In this document: positions 53,272 through 62,157 of the stretch, in pieces
Layout of the letters: the number at the start of each line of letters is the position of its first letter
How positions within the stretch are numbered: the stretch's first letter is position 1
Origin: Pantoea sp. Eser
GTDB lineage: Bacteria > Pseudomonadota > Gammaproteobacteria > Enterobacterales > Enterobacteriaceae
Direction: 5' to 3'
NCBI GenBank assembly: GCA_009830035.1
Contig: SZZY01000002.1
Coordinates: 124,001-188,000, forward strand
Length of the DNA: 64,000 bases
The notes under the pieces: model-generated
Told to the model about the DNA's origin: nothing
The model's input: the letters and a program-made list of their open reading frames with translations, nothing else
Databases searched by the model: none
Translations under genes and position numbers: made by a program

Positions 53272-53442
53272 TTAAAGGAAGTCTCTGGAGCGTTGCTGGC
53301 CTCACAACTGTGAGTGTCTCGATCAACTTCATTCCGGATATATTTCCCACACTGGAAATTGCTAAAGGGAGTTATTCAGTGGCTGGATGAAAATCCACTA
53401 CACAGAGTTCTGGAAAAATACAACATCTCGCTGAAGGATTGA
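53272..53442 (+). pseudogene. Second phage antitermination Q remnant (3' end)
   Basis: One frame reads LLASQL-stop-VSRSTSFRIYFPHWKLLKGVIQWLDENPL to YNISLKD-TGA. It is the same C-terminal Q region as at 51150-51290 (LLASRLGVSRST-SRIYFPHW), diverged and with a TGA at the Gly codon. Only the last 55 or so codons survive. The colicin and its immunity gene lie between the two Q remnants. Confidence 0.7.
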
Positions 53443-53476
53443 CTAAAAGGGGCTTAAAGCCCATTAATTTATGAAC

Positions 53477-53647
53477 CTAAAAAAATCTTAAGTCATGAAG
53501 AAAATCTTTAAGCCATGGATTTTCTTCAGATTGGTGCTTGATATCATTTTCATCCAGACTTGAAACTAAAAGTGGTATTGCAATAATCAACGCTTCCTGA
53601 ACCGAAGGGGTTGTAAAACTAAGAAGTCGCGCTACTGTACTCTTCAT
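53477..53647 (-). CDS. Small hypothetical protein, 56 residues
   Basis: MKSTVARLLSFTTPSVQEAL, then a hydrophobic IIAIPLLV and an acidic/polar tail ending LKDFLHDLRFF, stop TAG at 53477. AAGGAA lies a few bases before the ATG. Base composition resembles the island, not the core. I do not recognise it. An intact small ORF with a good ribosome-binding site in an otherwise decayed island makes a real gene plausible. Its one hydrophobic stretch is short for a membrane helix. Confidence 0.45.
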   Translation of the reverse strand: MKSTVARLLSFTTPSVQEALIIAIPLLVSSLDENDIKHQSEENPWLKDFLHDLRFF

Positions 53648-53885
53648 CTGATTTCCTTTCAGAGTTAATCAGCCATCTCTCTGATATTGATATCGGCCAT
53701 GCCTTTATACAAACGGGCCGCTCCGAAATCTTACTCAAGCGATATGAAATGCTAATGATTTAAGTCCTTAATCGAGCTGGATGGCTGATAAAGAATGCGG
53801 ACTGAACGAAGAAGGAGCTTTATAGTCTCTTCTTTCTTTTCATAGCGGTGGTGCTGGCCGGGGCGGGTAGGTAGAGCACTGTCAG
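53648..53885. other. Spacer with unassigned coding-like fragment
   Basis: Around 53690-53762 the plus strand reads DIDIGHAFIQTGRSEILLKRYEML before TAA. It looks like the tail of a lost gene, which I cannot name. No other feature is seen. Confidence 0.3.
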
Positions 53886-54068
53886 GTGGGGAACATCCGG
53901 CAACACCTGTATGAGGATTACCCGCAACTGGGGAGGTTGTTCCCGAGCGGTATAATTACTCAGGACGGCGAGACCATCGATGGCAGAAGGCTGGATGGCG
54001 TAGTGGTATTAGGGCGAGTTACCTCTACGGTGCTGTCAGTATATGAGTCGTACAGACCTACTATCTGA
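53886..54068 (+). CDS. Small hypothetical protein, 60 codons
   Basis: It begins at GTG 53886 with NIRQHLYEDYPQLGRLFPSG and ends with VLSVYESYRPTI before TGA at 54068. The composition is protein-like and soluble. The start is unsure, since the preceding GTAGGTAG gives stops in other frames and no clear ribosome-binding site is present. It may be a remnant of a longer phage-island gene. I do not know the family. Confidence 0.3.
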   Translation: MGNIRQHLYEDYPQLGRLFPSGIITQDGETIDGRRLDGVVVLGRVTSTVLSVYESYRPTI

Positions 54069-54195
54069 CGTTAAACCGGTCAAATCTCTTTCCAAAAATG
54101 AAAATGTATCTGGTGAGAAAACAATGCGTTATGAGGCATCTTGAAGATGAGATATTTGACCGGATTTTTCTTGATAACTCTTTGATTATTAAATT

Positions 54196-55197
54196 TTAAT
54201 GTTCGTTTGTGATACCATGCTTTTTCATCATTGCGCGCAGCTGGTGGTAGGTAACGCCCAATAACCCGGCGGCGCGGCGCTGATTGTATCGCGCGCGTTG
54301 CAGGCTGGTCTCCACCAGCTCTCGTTCCTGCTGATTTTGCCACTGACGCAGATCGAGCGGCAGCGCAGGCAGGCCGCCTTCGGGCGCGGGACGGTTCACC
54401 GGCAGGGTATCGACCGGCTCGGGCCGATGAGCGAACGGATTAATAATCACGTTATCCAGCGGCTGCTCGCTGCTGTTGTGACGATAAACCGATCGTTCCA
54501 CCACGTTCTTCAGCTCACGAACGTTGCCAGGCCAGTGATAACTCAACAGCGTCTGCTGCGCCTGAGCGGTAAAGCCCGGAAACAACAGCAGGCCAAGCTC
54601 ACAGCACATCTGGATAGCGAAATGCTCAGCCATCACCAGAATATCACTGCGACGTTCACGCAGCGGCGGCAGCTGAACGACGTCAAACGCCAGACGATCA
54701 AGCAGGTCAGCGCGGAATTTTCCCGCTGCCGCCAGCGGAGGCAGGTCTTCGTTGGTGGCGCAGACCAGACGCACATTAACCTGTAACGAGTGATTACCGC
54801 CGACGCGCTCCAGCTGTCCATATTCAATTACCCGCAGCAGTTTTTCCTGCACCAGCATCGGTGCCGTCGCCAGCTCATCAAGAAACAGCGTGCCGCCATC
54901 CGCACGCTCAAAGCGGCCCAGATGTCGCTTCTGAGCGCCGGTAAAGGCCCCAGCTTCATGGCCGAACAGCTCTGAGTCGAGCAGATTTTCATTCAGCGCG
55001 GCGCAGTTCAGCGAGATAAACGGCCCCTGCCAGCGGTCAGAAAGATAGTGTAAGCGGCTGGCGATCAGCTCTTTACCGGTACCGCGCTCGCCAATCACTA
55101 ATACCGGTTTTTCCAGCTGTGCCAGCTTCGACACCTGCTCCAGCACCTCTAGAAAATTGTTGGACTCACCGAGAAGGTTGTCGTTGTTTCCTGCCAT
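54196..55197 (-). CDS. pspF: Phage shock protein operon activator PspF
   Basis: 333 residues, an AAA+ sigma-54 enhancer-binding protein without a receiver domain. Walker A GERGTGKELI, the sigma-54 contact loop GAFTGA, Walker B GGTLFLDEL and the C-terminal Fis-type HTH (NQRRAAGLLGVTYHQLRAMMKK) are all intact. It activates pspABCD and ycjXF and is inhibited by PspA. Start at MAGNNDNLLGES (55197); it diverges from pspA. Intact. Confidence 0.96.
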   Translation of the reverse strand: MAGNNDNLLGESNNFLEVLEQVSKLAQLEKPVLVIGERGTGKELIASRLHYLSDRWQGPFISLNCAALNENLLDSELFGHEAGAFTGAQKRHLGRFERADGGTLFLDELATAPMLVQEKLLRVIEYGQLERVGGNHSLQVNVRLVCATNEDLPPLAAAGKFRADLLDRLAFDVVQLPPLRERRSDILVMAEHFAIQMCCELGLLLFPGFTAQAQQTLLSYHWPGNVRELKNVVERSVYRHNSSEQPLDNVIINPFAHRPEPVDTLPVNRPAPEGGLPALPLDLRQWQNQQERELVETSLQRARYNQRRAAGLLGVTYHQLRAMMKKHGITNEH

Positions 55198-55276
55198 GAT
55201 GAATTTCGCCACCCCTTAATCATTTTCACTATATTAGAACAAGCTAAAAGGGCTGTAAAATTTTAAAAATTATAAA

Positions 55277-55289
55277 AATCAATTTTTTA
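55277..55289. promoter_or_regulatory. IHF site in the psp control region
   Basis: AATCAATTTTTTA matches the IHF consensus WATCAA-N4-TTR exactly, just upstream of the sigma-54 promoter. In E. coli, IHF bends this region so PspF reaches the promoter. Confidence 0.7.
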
Positions 55290-55294
55290 TAAAA

Positions 55295-55311
55295 TTGGCA
55301 CGCATCTTGTA
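55295..55311 (+). promoter_or_regulatory. Sigma-54 promoter of pspA
   Basis: TTGGCACG-CATC-TTGTA gives the -24 GG and -12 TTG elements, almost as in the E. coli pspA promoter. It lies about 50 bases before the pspA ATG. Confidence 0.85.
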
Positions 55312-55361
55312 TTAGCAATACAGCACAACACGCCATGACACATTTAGAGAGGAACATCATT

Positions 55362-56027
55362 ATGGGTATTTTTTCTCGTTTCGCCGACATCGTAAATGCC
55401 AACATCAATTCGCTGCTGGAGCGTGCGGAAGATCCGCAGAAACTGGTCCGTTTGATGATTCAGGAAATGGAAGACACCTTAGTTGAAGTCCGCTCAACCT
55501 CTGCACGGGCGCTGGCTGAAAAGAAACAACTGACACGCCGGATTGAGCAGGCAGAAATTCAGCAGGCTGAATGGCAGGGAAAAGCCGAGCTGGCACTGCG
55601 TAAAGATAAAGATGATTTAGCCCGTTCAGCGCTGATCGAAAAACAGAAACTGACTGACCTGATCGCCGCCCTGAAACAGGAAGTGAGCCAGGTAGAAGAG
55701 ACGCTGGAACGCATGAAAGGCGAAATCAGCGAGCTGGAGAAAAAACTGAGCGAAACGCGGGCGCGTCAGCAGGCGTTAACGCTGCGTCATCAGACGGCTT
55801 CCTCTTCACGTGACGTTCGTTGTCAGCTGGACAGCGGTAAAATTGATGAAGCGATGGCGCGTTTTGAATCATTTGAACGTCGCATCGATCACATGGAAGC
55901 AGAAGCGGAAAGTCACGGTTTTGGCAAACCTAAAACGCTGGATCAGCAGTTCACCGCTCTGAAAGCGGACGATGAAATCAGCCAGCAACTGAATGCGCTG
56001 AAAGCAAAAATGAATCGCAGTGAATAA
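55362..56027 (+). CDS. pspA: Phage shock protein A
   Basis: 221 residues. A peripheral inner-membrane ESCRT-III/Vipp1-like protein that binds stressed membrane and restrains PspF. It is a long coiled coil: amphipathic [19 protein letters not shown], then helices to residue 220. Start set at MGIFSRF (55362), the family start; the frame is open upstream to 55335. Intact. Confidence 0.96.
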   Translation: MGIFSRFADIVNANINSLLERAEDPQKLVRLMIQEMEDTLVEVRSTSARALAEKKQLTRRIEQAEIQQAEWQGKAELALRKDKDDLARSALIEKQKLTDLIAALKQEVSQVEETLERMKGEISELEKKLSETRARQQALTLRHQTASSSRDVRCQLDSGKIDEAMARFESFERRIDHMEAEAESHGFGKPKTLDQQFTALKADDEISQQLNALKAKMNRSE

Positions 56028-56062
56028 TTATCGACGTTGCGATGAGTGATTAAGGAGAGTCA

Positions 56063-56290
56063 ATGAGCGCACTTTTTCTTGCCATACCGCTAACGATCTT
56101 CGTGTTGTTTGTGGCACCGATCTGGTTATGGCTGCATTATAGCAACAAACGCAACGGCGGTTCGGAACTGTCGCAAAGCGAAATCCAGCGCCTGCATCGT
56201 GTTGCTCAGGACGCGCAGCGGATGCGCGAACGCATTGATGCGCTGGAGGCAATTCTGGACGCGGAACACCCTAACTGGAGGCAACCATGA
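56063..56290 (+). CDS. pspB: Phage shock protein B
   Basis: 75 residues. One membrane helix (FLAIPLTIFVLFVAPIWLWL) and a cytoplasmic leucine-zipper-like region (IQRLHRVAQDAQRMRERIDALE). It works with PspC as a sensor that relieves PspA repression. Its stop overlaps the pspC start. Intact. Confidence 0.94.
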   Translation: MSALFLAIPLTIFVLFVAPIWLWLHYSNKRNGGSELSQSEIQRLHRVAQDAQRMRERIDALEAILDAEHPNWRQP

Positions 56291-56637
56291 TGAAGGGCCG
56301 CAAGTTATGGCGTAAGCCCGACGAAGGAAAACTGATGGGCGTCTGCGCAGGTCTGGCGGAGTATCTCGATATTCCGGTGCGGTTACTGCGTGTCATAATG
56401 GTGCTGTCACTGTTTTTTGGCCTGTTTATGTTTACCTTAGTCGCCTATTTCGTGCTCGGCTTTGTACTGGATGTTAAACCGGCCGATGCCGCTGACAACC
56501 CACTTCAGCCCAACGCCAGCGAACTGCTGGACCAGTTAGAAAGCGCACTGCAGCGCGATGAGCGCAGCGTGCGCGATGTAGAACGCTACGTCACGTCTGA
56601 AACCTTTAGCGTGCGCAGCCGTTTCCGCCAGCTTTAA
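56287..56637 (+). CDS. pspC: Phage shock protein C
   Basis: 116 residues. PspC domain LWRKPDEGKLMGVCAGLAEYL, then a membrane helix and a cytoplasmic helical tail. E. coli PspC has about 119 residues. Inner-membrane partner of PspB. Its start overlaps pspB by four bases. Intact. Confidence 0.94.
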   Translation: MMKGRKLWRKPDEGKLMGVCAGLAEYLDIPVRLLRVIMVLSLFFGLFMFTLVAYFVLGFVLDVKPADAADNPLQPNASELLDQLESALQRDERSVRDVERYVTSETFSVRSRFRQL

Positions 56638-56649
56638 TTCTGATTATCA

Positions 56650-56670
56650 GGGCCTGTTACAGGCCCTTTC
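56650..56670 (+). terminator. Hairpin between pspC and pspD
   Basis: GGGCCTG-TTA-CAGGCCC, followed by TTTC. It may lower expression of the downstream genes or stabilise the upstream mRNA. Confidence 0.5.
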
Positions 56671-56691
56671 GCTGACCCTTCGGAGGTGTCG

Positions 56692-56940
56692 ATGCCCTTC
56701 TCGCGATCCACTGCTTTTCGCCACCGCGCGGCACCCGCGTTGAAGTCGGCGGCTAAATTCATCATTATCAATGCTGTGACTTACGGTCCTGCTGGCGTCA
56801 CCGGCTGGGCGGTGAAATCGGTAGCACGCCGTCCGTTACGTCTTTTACTGGCGATGGCGCTGGAGCCATTGCTGAAACGAGTAATGAATCGCGCGGCGTC
56901 GCGCTTCATCAGGGAGAAAGATGAAAAGACTGCAAACTGA
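56692..56940 (+). CDS. pspD: Phage shock protein D
   Basis: 82 residues. [34 protein letters not shown] is close to the E. coli PspD core ([20 protein letters not shown]). A peripheral membrane protein of unclear role. Start at ATG 56692 after GGAGGTG. The end overlaps the ycjX start. Slightly longer than E. coli (73), with a basic C-terminal tail. Intact. Confidence 0.9.
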   Translation: MPFSRSTAFRHRAAPALKSAAKFIIINAVTYGPAGVTGWAVKSVARRPLRLLLAMALEPLLKRVMNRAASRFIREKDEKTAN

Positions 56941-58307
56941 ATTTGCCGCGTTAATGAACCGCGGCGTTGACCGGCACCTGCGCTTAGCGGTTACCGGCTT
57001 AAGCCGCAGCGGAAAAACGGCGTTTATCACCTCGCCGGTTAATCAACTTTTGACGGTCCACAGCGGCGCACGATTGCCGCTGTTTTCCGTGGTGCGGGAT
57101 GAGCGCCTGCTCGGGGTAAAGCGGGTACCCCAGCGCGATATGGGAACGGCCGCTTTACCTACGATGAGGGACTGGCGCAGCTTTATAGTACGCCGCCCGC
57201 CTGGCCGACACCGACCCGCGGCGTCAGTGAAATTCGGCTGGCGCTGCGATACCGGCCCAATGAATCATTGCTGCGGCATCTGAAAGAGACCGCCACGCTC
57301 TATGTGGAGATGGTGGATTATCCCGGTGAGTGGCTGCTCGATCTGCCGATGCTGGCGCAGGATTATCTGGCTTGGTCGCGGCAGATGAACGGGCTGCTGC
57401 AGGGCGATCGCGCTGAGTGGGCAACGCCGTGGCGCACGCTCTGTCAGCAACTCGACCCGCTTGCGCCTGCCGATGAAAACCGGCTGGCGGAGGTTGCCGC
57501 GGCCTGGACCGACTATCTGCACCGCTGTAAGGCTGAAAAATTGCATTTCATCCAGCCGGGCCGGTTTGTCCTGCCGGGGGACATGGCGGGCGCACCGGCA
57601 CCGCAGTTTTTCCCGTGGCCGGTTACCGACGACGGGCAGCTCAGCAAACTGGCCCAGGCCGACAAAGGCAGCAACTTCGGCATGCTGCAGCAGCGGTTTA
57701 ACTACTATTGCCAGCATGTAGTGAAGGGTTTCTATAAAAAGCATCTCCTGCGCTTCGATCGTCAGATCGTGCTGGTCGATTGCCTGCAACCGCTCAACAG
57801 TGGACCACAAGCCTTCAACGATACGCGGCTGGCACTGACGCAGCTGATGCAAAGCTTTCATTATGGTCAGCGGACGTTGTTCCGCCGGCTGTGTTTTCAC
57901 CGGTTATCGATAAATTACTGTTTGCCGCCACCAAAGCGGACCACATCACCAGCGATCAGCACGGCAATATGGTGTCACTGTTGCAGCAGCTGGTGCAGAA
58001 CGCCGCGTTCGAGGGGATCAGCATGGACTGCATCGGCCTGGCCTCGGTGCAGGCGACGCAGAGCGGGCTGGTGGACCACCGCGGTGAGAAGATCCCGGCG
58101 CTGCGCGGCAATCGGCTGAGTGATGGCGAACCGCTGACCGTCTATCCCGGTGAAGTGCCTCCACGGCTGCCGGGTAATGCTTTCTGGCAGCAGTAGGGTT
58201 TCCAGTTTGAACAATTCCGCCCATAGCAGCTGGACGTTGATCGCCCGCTGCCGCATATCCGCATGGATGCTGCGCTGGAATTTTTGTTAGGAGATAAATT
58301 GCGATGA
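56921..58307 (+). pseudogene. ycjX: YcjX GTP/ATP-binding protein, two frameshifts and two stops
   Basis: Starts [22 protein letters not shown], with P-loop GLSRSGKTAF intact. A base is lost near 57138 (after QRDMG), so RFTYDEGLAQLYSTPPAWP and the long following stretch are in another frame. It breaks again near 57893 (RRL-PVIDKLLFAATKADH). TAG at 58194-58196 and another TAG after FEQFRP interrupt the end, which otherwise reads VDRPLPHIRMDAALEFLLGDKLR. A few residues are missing in LVQ-NAAFEG. In E. coli the gene is in the PspF regulon. Non-functional. Confidence 0.9.
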
Positions 58308-59129
58308 GTGATCCGCTGAATCCCCGTATCGATTTTGCCCGTCCGCTGGATGAGGCGACAGAGGTGCCGTTACGTCCTGCGCAGACCTTTGACGCGCAGG
58401 CGCAGGCAGCGTTTCTGGCGGTGCAGGATGACGAGGCCGCCGTCGAGGAAGAGGGCGCAGGTGAGCGCGCGGTGGAAGCGGCGCTGAAACCGAAGCGCAG
58501 TCTGTGGCGCAAACTGGTGATGACCTGCGTCGCACTGTTCGGCGTCAGCGTTGTCGCGCAGGGCGTGCAGTGGACCCATGATGCCTGGCTGGCACGCCTC
58601 GCTTCATGAAACCCATAACGATAGCGAAGTCGTACGCCTATATGCCCAGCTGGTGCAGCCGGTGCTGGATCGTCAGGCACGACGTGAAATCAGCCGTCAC
58701 GCGGCAGAAGCCACGCTGATGATCGCCGTCAGTCCGCTGGCGCTGGTTGATATGGCCTTCATTGCCTGGCGTAACCTGCGGCTTGTCAATCGCATCGCCG
58801 CGATTTACGGCATTGAGCTGTGCTACTTCAGTCGTATACGCCTGTTCCGGCTGGTGCTGCTCAACATGGCGTTTGCCGGTGCCTCGGAACTGGTGCGCGA
58901 AGTGGGGATGGACTGGATGTCGCAGGATATCGCCGCCCGCCTCTCCACCCGTGCAGCGCAGGGTATTGGTGCCGGTTTGCTGACCGCGCGACTGGGCATT
59001 AAGGCGATGGAACTGTGTCGCCCATTGCCGTGGCTGGAGCAGGATAAGTCGCGACTGGGCGATTTCCGTCGCGAGCTGTTAGGTCAGATGAAAGAGGCGT
59101 TGCAGAAGGGCGGCAATAAGCCCTCCTAG
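58304..59129 (+). pseudogene. ycjF: YcjF inner-membrane protein, internal deletion
   Basis: The N-terminus MSDPLNPRIDFARPLDE with its first membrane segment is present to GVQWTHDAW. About 80 residues including the second membrane segment are deleted; sequence resumes [21 protein letters not shown] in another frame and is then intact to [12 protein letters not shown]. Overlaps the ycjX TGA as in E. coli. The deletion joins at a TGGCNNGC-like repeat. Non-functional. Confidence 0.88.
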
Positions 59130-59152
59130 CGGATGCTGTGACGCCATCAACC

Positions 59153-59179
59153 AAGGCGGCCTGGCCGCCTTTCTTTTTG
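59153..59179 (+). terminator. Terminator after ycjF
   Basis: AAGGCGGC-CTG-GCCGCCTT is followed by TCTTTTT. Confidence 0.8.
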
Positions 59180-59180
59180 C

Positions 59181-60569
59181 TTAATGAGGCTGGCGCAGCA
59201 CCGCGCGCGAATCAATAACCAGACAGTCACCCGGACAACCGGCTTCATCGGTGATTATCGGATTCGCTGGCAGCGTAAACGCCATGGCATTTTGTTGCCG
59301 CATAAAATGCGCCATACCGGCAAAGGTCCATGACGTGCTTAATCCCAGCCCGCCAAAATCATCATATTTCCGCAATGTCGCCACTTTTGGCAGATCTTCC
59401 CCGGTCAGACGATAATAAAGCGCGCCGTGAAAATCTTTTGGCGCTTGAGTGGTAATAGCCTGATTAAGCAGCGCAAACTCTTTGCGCGCCGGAACCGAAT
59501 AGCCGTTGTTCAGATGACTGATGGCCAATGAAGCCGCCACCAACACCAGCACGGCATATAAAGACTTTTTCCATCTAAATTTTTGGCCGATCTCAAACAG
59601 ACCCACAATAAAAACGCTGGTTGAGATAAGGGAGCCGGCAATCAGAGTACGGTAGGCCGCCATGCTTTCACTGACAATAAGATTGGGCAGCGCGGCGATC
59701 AGCAGTAAGAAAAAGACCAAGTGAAACTTATCATTGCCGGCGGCTTTAATTTTCTTCAGCGCGAAGCCAATGACGATTACAGAGAGAATGACCGAAACGG
59801 TTTTAGCCCCAAGGTCAAAATGACAGATGATGTTTTTAAGGTACTCTGAAAGGAACCATTTCACCTTATTCAGCAGATCGTAGCTAAATGCCGAGCGCGG
59901 CAGCGCATGGCCATAAAGCTGGACTGGCAGGACCTTAGACGCAATCAAGGCAGCAAACATGACTGCGCCCAGTACCATCAGCGAAATCACAGCACGTTTT
60001 TTATCGATTCTGCGCGCTGAAAGGCACAAATCCAGCATGGCAAAAAAGGTAAAGCTCATCGCGGCCGGCTGGTAAATACAGAAGGCGATGGTCAGCAGAA
60101 AGATCGCCAGTCACGGCCCAGCCACGCTTGGCTTCACTGACCAACGATAGCTCGCGCCAGCCAGCAGAATCGCGGCGATATAGGGAAAGCAGGAAGCCCA
60201 GGCGATATAAACCTGGAAAGAGGGCAGCATGCAGAGCAACAGAGAAAAGGTTATGCGCTGCGCCTGGCTTTCCATCAGCGCGTATTTCTGAGTCAGGGTA
60301 TAAATATAATAGCCGGTAAAAATAAGCAGAATAATTGCCACTGAACGCAGCAAAGAGGCCGCATACTGGATGATTCCGTACACCGGTCGGCCTGATAACG
60401 TATCCCAGTTTAAAATACTCAGCTGATCGAAGCTGGCTCAGTAGAGGTTGGTTCAGTCATCGGTATAGGCATAATGGGTTAAATACGCCGGATAGTATGC
60501 AAAAAGAAACACCACTATAAAGAGCGCAAACACTTTGCCACGGCTGAGGCCCTGTTTACCGATCATCAT
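59181..60569 (-). pseudogene. GtrII-like O-antigen glucosyltransferase, three TGA stops
   Basis: A 462-codon membrane protein with about 10-12 hydrophobic segments, the topology of serotype-converting glucosyltransferases (third gene of gtrA-gtrB-gtr clusters). One frame runs from ATG 60569 to TGA at 59181 but is broken by TGA at 60453-60455, 60438-60440 and 60111-60113. All three stand in contexts where Trp is plausible (DD-W-TNLY-W-ASFD, AGP-W-LAIF). Nothing else is wrong with the frame. It is the most divergent gene of the three, as expected for the specificity gene. Non-functional. Confidence 0.72.
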
Positions 60570-60630
60570 CTTTCATCCTTTGTTATTGGCACGCTGCCGT
60601 TGCCACGCAGTGGCATAATTCATCGTTTTT

Positions 60631-61570
60631 TCAGTGCTGGGATTTTTTTAACTTATCGCTTTTTCGCAAAATATAACGCGGCCGGTTTTTGGTCTCCATA
60701 TAAATGCGGCCGATATATTCGCCGAGCACGCCAATGCCGATAAGCTGGACGCCGCCCAGAAACAGCACTGAAACCAGGATCGAGGGATAGCCCGGCACCG
60801 GATTGCCAAACAGCAGTTTGTCGACAATCAGCCACAGGCCATAAAGAAAGGCCAATGAGGCGACCAGAAATCCAATATACGACCAGATACGAAGCGGTAC
60901 GGTCGAGAATGAGGTCAGTCCTTCCAGTGCCAGATTCCAGAGCTTCCAGCCGCTGAATTTACTGTTGCCCGCTATCCGTTCAGTACAAACATATTCGACA
61001 ATCTCTGTCTGCCCGCCAGCCCAGCTAAGAATACCTTTCATGAATAAATTTTTTTTCAGGCAGCAGCTTAATATTTTCCACCACTTCCCGTGACATCAAC
61101 CGGAAATCACCCACGTTCTCTTCTATCTGGGGATGGCTGATGCAGTTATGCAGCTTATAAAACCAGTGCACGGTCTTACGTTTCAGATGGCCATCGGCGC
61201 TTCGGTCAATACGCTTGGCTAAGACGATATCAGCACCCGCCTGCCACTTGCTGACCATTTGCGGAATCAGCGTAATCGGGTCCTGCAAATCAACATCAAT
61301 CGGGATGATGGCATCTCCTGTAGCGGCTTCCAGCCCGGCGAACAGCGCCGCCTCTTTGCCAAAATTACGGATAAAGGAGAGGGTGCGCACCAGCGGATCG
61401 CGCTGGCTAAGCTGGGTGACCAGCGCCCGTGTGGCATCCGTACTGCCATCATCAATAAAAACAATTTCAACCTGCCACTCGGCAAATGCGGCATATTTCC
61501 TGACGGCATCGTAAAAAAGAGGAATCACCTGTTCCTCATTGAAAACCGGCACCACCAGAGAAATCTTCAT
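60631..61570 (-). pseudogene. gtrB: GtrB bactoprenol glucosyltransferase, frameshifted
   Basis: [21 protein letters not shown] starts a GT2 family transferase with DDGSTD and DVDLQDP, the metal site. An extra A in an eight-A run near 61052 breaks it after KLLPEK; the last part [18 protein letters not shown] and two C-terminal membrane helices ([28 protein letters not shown]) are in another frame. GtrB transfers glucose to bactoprenol phosphate. The lesion is a homopolymer, so it could be an error. Confidence 0.85.
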
Positions 61571-61927
61571 TTCTTTCCTTTAAACACAATAAAGTAGGAA
61601 AAGATAAAGCCACAGGCCAGGCTCAGGGTCGAAGAGGTTATCAGCGTAACGATCGGGTAAAGGCCGATCCGGTCCGCCAGGTAGCCAACACCCAAAGGCC
61701 ATCGCACCCATAAAAATCACATACAAAATATAGCGAAAGGGAGTGGCTTGCTGATTAAAGGTCCAGCGTGCATTAACAAAGAATGAAAAGGTCACAGCCA
61801 GACCAAAGGCAATAACATTCGCGGTGGATTGCAGTAAACCCTGACTGATACAGATAAAAAATGTGACCCAGTGGATAAGGGTATTCAATACGCCAACGGT
61901 CAGGTATTTAGCAAAGAAAGTAAGCAT
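61567..61927 (-). pseudogene. gtrA: GtrA flippase, frameshifted
   Basis: MLTFFAKYLTVGVLNTLIHW starts a four-helix GtrA-like flippase for bactoprenol-linked glucose. Family motif FFVNARWTFNQQ is present. One extra base near 61690 shifts the frame after MGAMAFG; the correct frame continues VGYLADRIGLYPIV to [13 protein letters not shown] at 61567-61569, overlapping the gtrB start. Non-functional. Confidence 0.85.
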
Positions 61928-62157
61928 TTTATAATTGTTACTAATGGGTTGAGTGAAATATACAGTAAGTCAGCAACGATCAAAAGTTTCGTACTGACAA
62001 AGACTGACAATCCCAGCCTCCACAACAAATTAGCGGCAGGCAGTATAAAAGGCAGCCAAACGCCTCGCAGCTGTCAACTTTTCCTGACAGAGCCCTTTCT
62101 GACGGCGCATCTCTTAGCGTATCATCGGCCCATCTGAACCTGATTAAGGCCATCGCA

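Noticed and set aside
59181..60569. Alternative genetic code with TGA read as Trp
   Set aside because: Intact conserved genes in the window end in TGA and use TGG for Trp, and TAG and TAA also occur in broken genes; ordinary nonsense mutation is simpler.
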